Assembly: GCA_964017145.1 (NCBI GenBank)
Contig: CAXHKQ010000069.1
Coordinates: forward strand, 1 to 12,853
Length of the DNA stretch: 12,853 nt
Origin: Agrocybe praecox
Taxonomy: Eukaryota; Basidiomycota; Agaricomycetes; Agaricales; Agrocybaceae
Reading direction: 5' to 3'
Shown: piece by piece, positions 9,999 through 12,853 of the stretch
Layout of the letters: the number at the start of each line of letters is the position of its first letter
Numbering within the stretch: the stretch's first letter is position 1
Translations under genes and position numbers: made by a program
Notes under the pieces: generated by a model
Told to the model about the DNA's origin: nothing
Databases searched by the model: none
Seen by the model: only the letters and a program-made list of their open reading frames with translations

Positions 9999-11076
9999 AC
10001 GCCGTCGCTTACGCGCTCGCTCATTGTGAGCTCATCGTATTTGTGTGTGTGTGCGTTCGGCATCTGCTGCTGCTGTTCGCATGTGCATGAGTGTGATCCC
10101 GTTACGGAGATGATTTAATAAGGCCCATTATACACATGTACACACGCGATTACGTTGTCGTCGCTTGGCGCTTTGCAAGAGCGGCGAGACGACGGGTACG
10201 CTTTTTATAACCCAGCCGCAGCCGCTTTGTGTGTTGATGTTCCACTCAAACAAACTGTGCTGCGCGCAGCTGGTCGTCTGCGTCTGGTCGCGTAGTGTGA
10301 GATTATTTCCGACCGCGACGCAACGACACATGTAAACCGCACACAGTCTCGGTGTCTGCGCGTGTGCGTGCGTATGTTAAGTGAGACAGCGAGGTGGCCG
10401 AAAAACACTGAGCTGTGCGTGTGGTTGTTGTTATTTTTTCGCATACGCGTGCGAAAAATATTGCTACGTAGTCTACTACGTGCAAATCTCATAACGCCCC
10501 AAATTTTATTAGTGTGCGGAACCAAGTTAATTAGGTGTATTAGTGTTATTTTGTTCTCATCGTATATTGGTTTGTTTTCGCACATACTCTTGCAGTTACG
10601 TCCAATTGAATTCGTGGGTAAATAGTTCGCTAAATATTTCATATGTAAAGTATGTGGTATTGTGGTATGTGTGTTCGGAATGTACAAGTTGCTGATGATG
10701 ATGTTGCTGACGTGTTCAGCATTCAGAATGTGTATGATAAGTGGAGTGGGAGATACATCATCAATACACACGATATGATATATCTCTGCGTGTATGCGAG
10801 TGATGTTGCGCGACAATTGAGTAATTCCGATTCGCCAAACATAAATACGTCGCGACCGTGAGTGAGTGCAAATCACGCGAGCGTGCGTACGTGCGCGATT
10901 TAAGTTTGGCGACACTACGCTACGCGGCTCTGCGCTCGGCTCGCAATTTTTTTTTTTATATTATGTTGAGTAGTCCGAGTCGGCTCGAAATTTTTCATTT
11001 CGCACCCACGCGAGCTGGCCTGCAGCCTGCATAATGCGTGCGAGCGAGACGCAAAGACGCACAAAGCCCATTCGAG
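9999..11076. other. Region between the two leader modules, no gene seen
   Basis: Contains the hairpin pair, an 11-T run at 10947-10957, and TTTCGCA copies at 10576 and 10998. A minus-strand TATA-like TATAAAAAG (10201-10209) has no Inr after it. The 236-codon minus-strand frame at 10205-10915 has no domain and reads His/Thr/Arg-rich where it crosses antisense GT repeats. Confidence 0.4.
10435..10485. repeat. Two adjacent inverted repeats
   Basis: The first has 9-base perfect arms, TTTTTCGCA at 10435-10443 and TGCGAAAAA at 10450-10458, with a 6-base loop. The second begins at 10461: arms ACGTAG (10466-10471) and CTACGT (10476-10481), loop TCTA, extended by TTGC/GCAA at 10461-10464 and 10482-10485 if one T (10465) is bulged. 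Only two bases separate the two hairpins. Confidence 0.55.
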
Positions 11077-11112
11077 TATAAAGCTCGCTCGACCGTTCCG
11101 TGCTCTCACCCT
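11077..11112 (+). promoter_or_regulatory. Proximal core promoter: TATA box with Inr
   Basis: TATAAAG at 11077-11083 is followed by TCACCCT at 11106-11112, which matches the Inr consensus YYANWYY at 6 of 7 positions. The A at 11108 is 31 bases after the first T of the TATA box, the normal insect spacing. I see no DPE at +28. The site lies upstream of a GT-rich leader that ends in a strong donor, which supports a transcription start near 11108. No expression data are available to confirm it. Confidence 0.42.
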
Positions 11113-11305
11113 TGGGGCCCTGTGTTTGGTTATTCTCCGACAGTCGACAGTGCGCCGCTGAGTGTGTATGTGTATTTGCTTGAGTGTGTGTGCGTTGCGC
11201 GTACGCGCCTCTGTGTTTGTGCGTGCTCTGTGTTTGTCGTCCATATTGGATGTTGGTGTTTGTGTGGTGTTTACAGTGAGACGCAGTGTGTGTGTGTGTG
11301 CATCC
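11108..11305 (+). other. Candidate 5' leader exon (proximal first exon)
   Basis: This GT-rich stretch of about 198 nt starts at the Inr predicted at 11108 and ends at TCC|GTAAGT, with the donor at 11306. Spliced to the acceptor at 12174 it would form a short leader in front of the Gln-rich start exon, removing an 869-nt intron. It contains an ATG at 11168 in a weak context (T at -3). From there 46 codons run open to the donor, in phase 0 with the ATG at 12175. The encoded peptide is Cys/Val-rich because it is read from GT repeats. It could be an N-terminal extension or merely a fused upstream reading frame. Confidence 0.4.
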
Positions 11306-11677
11306 GTAAGTTTTTGTGATATGTGAAGTAAATTTTCCTAAATTGTAGACAATTTAGTGATTGATTACCATTCTAGTAAAGTGATAAAATGTCAACGTTA
11401 TCGCATGGTTAATGTGAATCGATGAGTTGGTGATTGTGATCATTGTATTCTCACACAGAAGAAAATGTTGTGATTGAGTGGATAGTGAACAAACAAGCAA
11501 ACCCGAATACACGATACACGGCGTCTGCGGCTGCATATAGAACTCGTACATACACAAACACACTCGCTCATCTTCATCTAATTTCACTCTCGCGTTGTTG
11601 TACGAGCGCAAGCGTCATACCATCGGTTATCAATAGGGTGACCTGACCAGGCAAACGTGTTTCTACACAGCATCATC

Positions 11678-11884
11678 ATGTTTTGGTGGGTGCTTATTGC
11701 TTATAGCATATTCAGTGTTCTTCACTCTCTAGTTTGTTTCTTTATCGGTGACAATTCGAGCATTTCTGTGCATCTCCCACGGACCACGGAATATATACAT
11801 GTAACATGTAACAACAGGAAGATTACGAATTGGATCGCACCAATCAAAAAGCGCTATTCCGGTATGAGACCAGAAGCAGAATAA
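11678..11884 (+). other. Small ORF, 68 aa, with hydrophobic N-terminus (uncertain)
   Basis: ATG at 11678 with A at -3, ending in TAA at 11882-11884. Residues ~2-24 are strongly hydrophobic (MFWWVLIAYSIFSVLHSLVC at the start), as in a membrane anchor or signal sequence. The rest is polar and becomes basic near the C-terminus (IKKR). An acceptor-like TTTCTACACAG ends at 11670, with CTGAC at 11643-11647 as a possible branch site. AATAAA at 11880-11885 overlaps the stop codon. Together these could make an alternative last exon inside the 5' intron. I recognise no family, and a chance ORF in AT-rich DNA is just as possible. Confidence 0.18.
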
Positions 11885-12141
11885 AAATATTCATCTGAAA
11901 GGATTCCAGCAATGGGACCTGTATATGCAACAACAGCGAGAGTCTTAGTATTTTTTTTTACATATTCATGTCTTTTTCATTCGCCTCTAGTTTCATCAAT
12001 GAAAAACGCTTCTCGATTGGGACGACCCAACTCATCCACTTCGTCCTTTATTCGTAGGGACTAGTGAGTTATCTAGAGATTTTTCTGTTCGATTATAATC
12101 GCACTTCAATCGAGAAGGCCCGCGTAAATGATCATCTGTAT

Positions 12142-12174
12142 CTAATCCATTGTTCTGTTTCGTTTCGACAACAG
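12142..12174 (+). promoter_or_regulatory. 3' splice site: branch point, pyrimidine tract and acceptor
   Basis: A CTAAT branch-like motif lies at 12142-12146. It is followed by the T/C-rich stretch at 12147-12169 and ACAACAG ending at 12174. The likely branch A (12145) is 29 nt from the acceptor G, a typical insect distance. The ATG starts at the very next base, so the exon upstream of this junction is probably a 5' leader. The spacing and all three elements agree, which makes this the best-supported splice acceptor in the window. Confidence 0.72.
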
Positions 12175-12820
12175 ATGTCTGCCGGAACTCAACTGCAGAT
12201 GGCACCGCAGACGACCGTCGTACAAGGGGGCCATCACCAGCAGCAGCCGCTCCCGCAGCAGCCCGCTCACCTGCAGCAGCAGCAGCAGCCTCCGCTGCCT
12301 CCGCAGCAACAGCTGCCACTGCACCAGCAGCACCAGCAGCAACACCCACATCAACAAACAACCGCCGGCGTGACCAACAATAACCACCAACAGCAGCAGC
12401 AGCTTCATCCATCGCAGCAGCACCATCAACAGCAACAGCCTCTAATTCCGCAACAGCACAACAGCCACAATCCGCACGCGCAACAGCTGCAACTGCAGAC
12501 CAGCGTCGTTTCGGCGCACGACGGCCACCACTCGAACATGAGCACCGGCTCGTCGCACAGCACCGACAAAGGACCAGCCCAAGCACAGGCGGAGGGTCCA
12601 GCGGATCTGGCGGCCGTCGGCCAAATGCCGGCCAACGATTGTCACGCCCAGCAGCAGCAATTGCTTCAGCAACAGCAGCAGATGCATCACAGTCAGCAGC
12701 AGCAGCAGCAGCAGCAACTCCAGCAGCAACCGGCTTTGTCGCATCAGCAGCAACAGCAACAGCTCCAGCAGGCCGCCACAGCCAATGGCGCCACATCCAT
12801 CGGCTACGCAGCAACAGACG
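12175..12820 (+). CDS. First coding exon of a Gln/His-rich low-complexity protein (partial)
   Basis: Seen: the ATG at 12175 immediately follows an AG acceptor with a pyrimidine-rich tract and a CTAAT branch-like motif, and the frame stays open to a G|GTAAAG donor-like site at 12821. The exon encodes 215 codons plus one base (phase 1). The protein begins MSAGTQLQMAPQTTVV. Residues ~22-105 are Gln/His/Pro-rich, ~106-153 are a less repetitive Ser/Thr/Ala segment with a few charged residues (around MSTGSSHSTDKG), ~154-197 are again Gln-rich with an 8-Gln run, and ~198-215 are Ala/Thr/Gly-rich. About one third of residues are Gln. CAG is interrupted by CAA and the longest pure CAG run is 7 units. 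No catalytic or DNA-binding domain lies here. Known: such N-terminal tails are common in insect transcription factors, RNA-binding proteins and kinases. I do not recognise the gene. The frame is also open upstream to a TAG at 12055 but without an ATG, so the start at 12175 is preferred. Confidence 0.78.
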
Positions 12821-12853
12821 GTAAAGAGAAAGATAAATTATTATTGGGTTGAT
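12821..12853 (+). other. Putative 5' splice site and start of the next intron
   Basis: GACG|GTAAAGAG at 12817-12828 resembles a donor: GTAAAG differs from GTAAGT at two positions. Just after it the composition changes from CAG-rich to AT-rich, and the frame would continue as a short Lys/Leu-rich tail (KEKDKLLLG) to the edge of the window. The tail looks unlike the protein before it, so I read these bases as intron. The call could not be tested because the window ends here. Confidence 0.55.

Larger units (their letters stand above)
11306..12174 (+). other. Predicted 5' intron between leader and start exon
   Basis: The stretch lies between the donor GTAAGT at 11306 and the acceptor at 12174. 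It is AT-richer than its flanks. It contains one small ORF (11678-11884), described separately, a T-rich run near 11950, and no other coding signal that I can support. Its identity as an intron depends on the two splice-site calls. Confidence 0.45.

Noticed and set aside
10205..10915. 236-codon minus-strand frame
   Set aside because: It is long for this DNA but has no recognisable domain, and its content is largely set by antisense GT repeats. The minus-strand TATA-like box at 10201-10209 lies downstream of it, so it cannot be its promoter.
12064..12174. N-terminal extension of the Gln-rich frame to 12064
   Set aside because: The apparent start is a GTG and the segment contains the branch site and pyrimidine tract of a strong acceptor, so it is intron.
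12032..12814. 260-codon minus-strand frame, Ala/Val-rich
   Set aside because: It is the antisense shadow of the CAG/CAA-rich exon, since reversed CAG repeats lack stops. It has no protein-like composition beyond that.

Overview
The window looks like eukaryotic, arthropod nuclear DNA, most likely from a dipteran such as a mosquito. The reasons are long non-coding stretches, dense GT/CA and TCG/CAG/CTG microsatellites, insect-type splice signals (a CTAAT branch site, GTAAGT donors), TATA/Inr-type promoters and a glutamine-rich exon built from mixed CAG/CAA codons. There is no prokaryotic gene organisation, CRISPR array, rRNA or convincing tRNA. The species call is an inference from composition and signals, not from a recognised gene.

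Only one coding segment is well supported. It is a + strand exon at 12175-12820 that starts with ATG directly after a near-ideal 3' splice site. It encodes the first ~215 residues of a Gln/His-rich, low-complexity protein whose gene I cannot name. A donor-like site at 12821 ends the exon, and the rest of the protein lies beyond the window. The other ~12 kb therefore reads as the 5' side of this gene: promoters, untranslated first exons and 5' introns.

Layout. 1-2200 is non-coding sequence with CA/GT tracts and two isolated TATA-like boxes. 2204-2921 is a GC-rich block, open in several frames and ending in a GTGAGT donor-like site; it is a possible distal first exon. 2922-8820 is mostly AT-richer, intron-like sequence with microsatellites, a small secreted-like ORF (5333-5596), a tandem E-box pair (7366-7389) and a phased cluster of a TGCGAAA motif (7685-7764). 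8824-9795 is the best upstream promoter/leader module: a TATA box at -31, a second TATA at -30 of another Inr, and a perfect CAG|GTAAGT donor at 9796. 9910-11000 holds GAGA motifs and two adjacent inverted repeats (10435-10485). 11077-11305 is the proximal module, with TATA, Inr and a GT-rich leader ending in a GTAAGT donor. 11306-12174 would be the last 5' intron, and it contains a small ORF with its own acceptor-like and poly(A)-like signals.

Working model (inference): one regulated gene with two or more alternative first exons, all joined to a common start-codon exon at 12175. Joining the 11305 donor to the 12174 acceptor also puts an ATG at 11168 in frame with the main protein, giving a possible 46-residue N-terminal extension. 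The main unexplained signal is TTTCGCA/TGCGAAA, which I find 12 times against about 1.6 expected by chance, including one phased array and one inverted pair.
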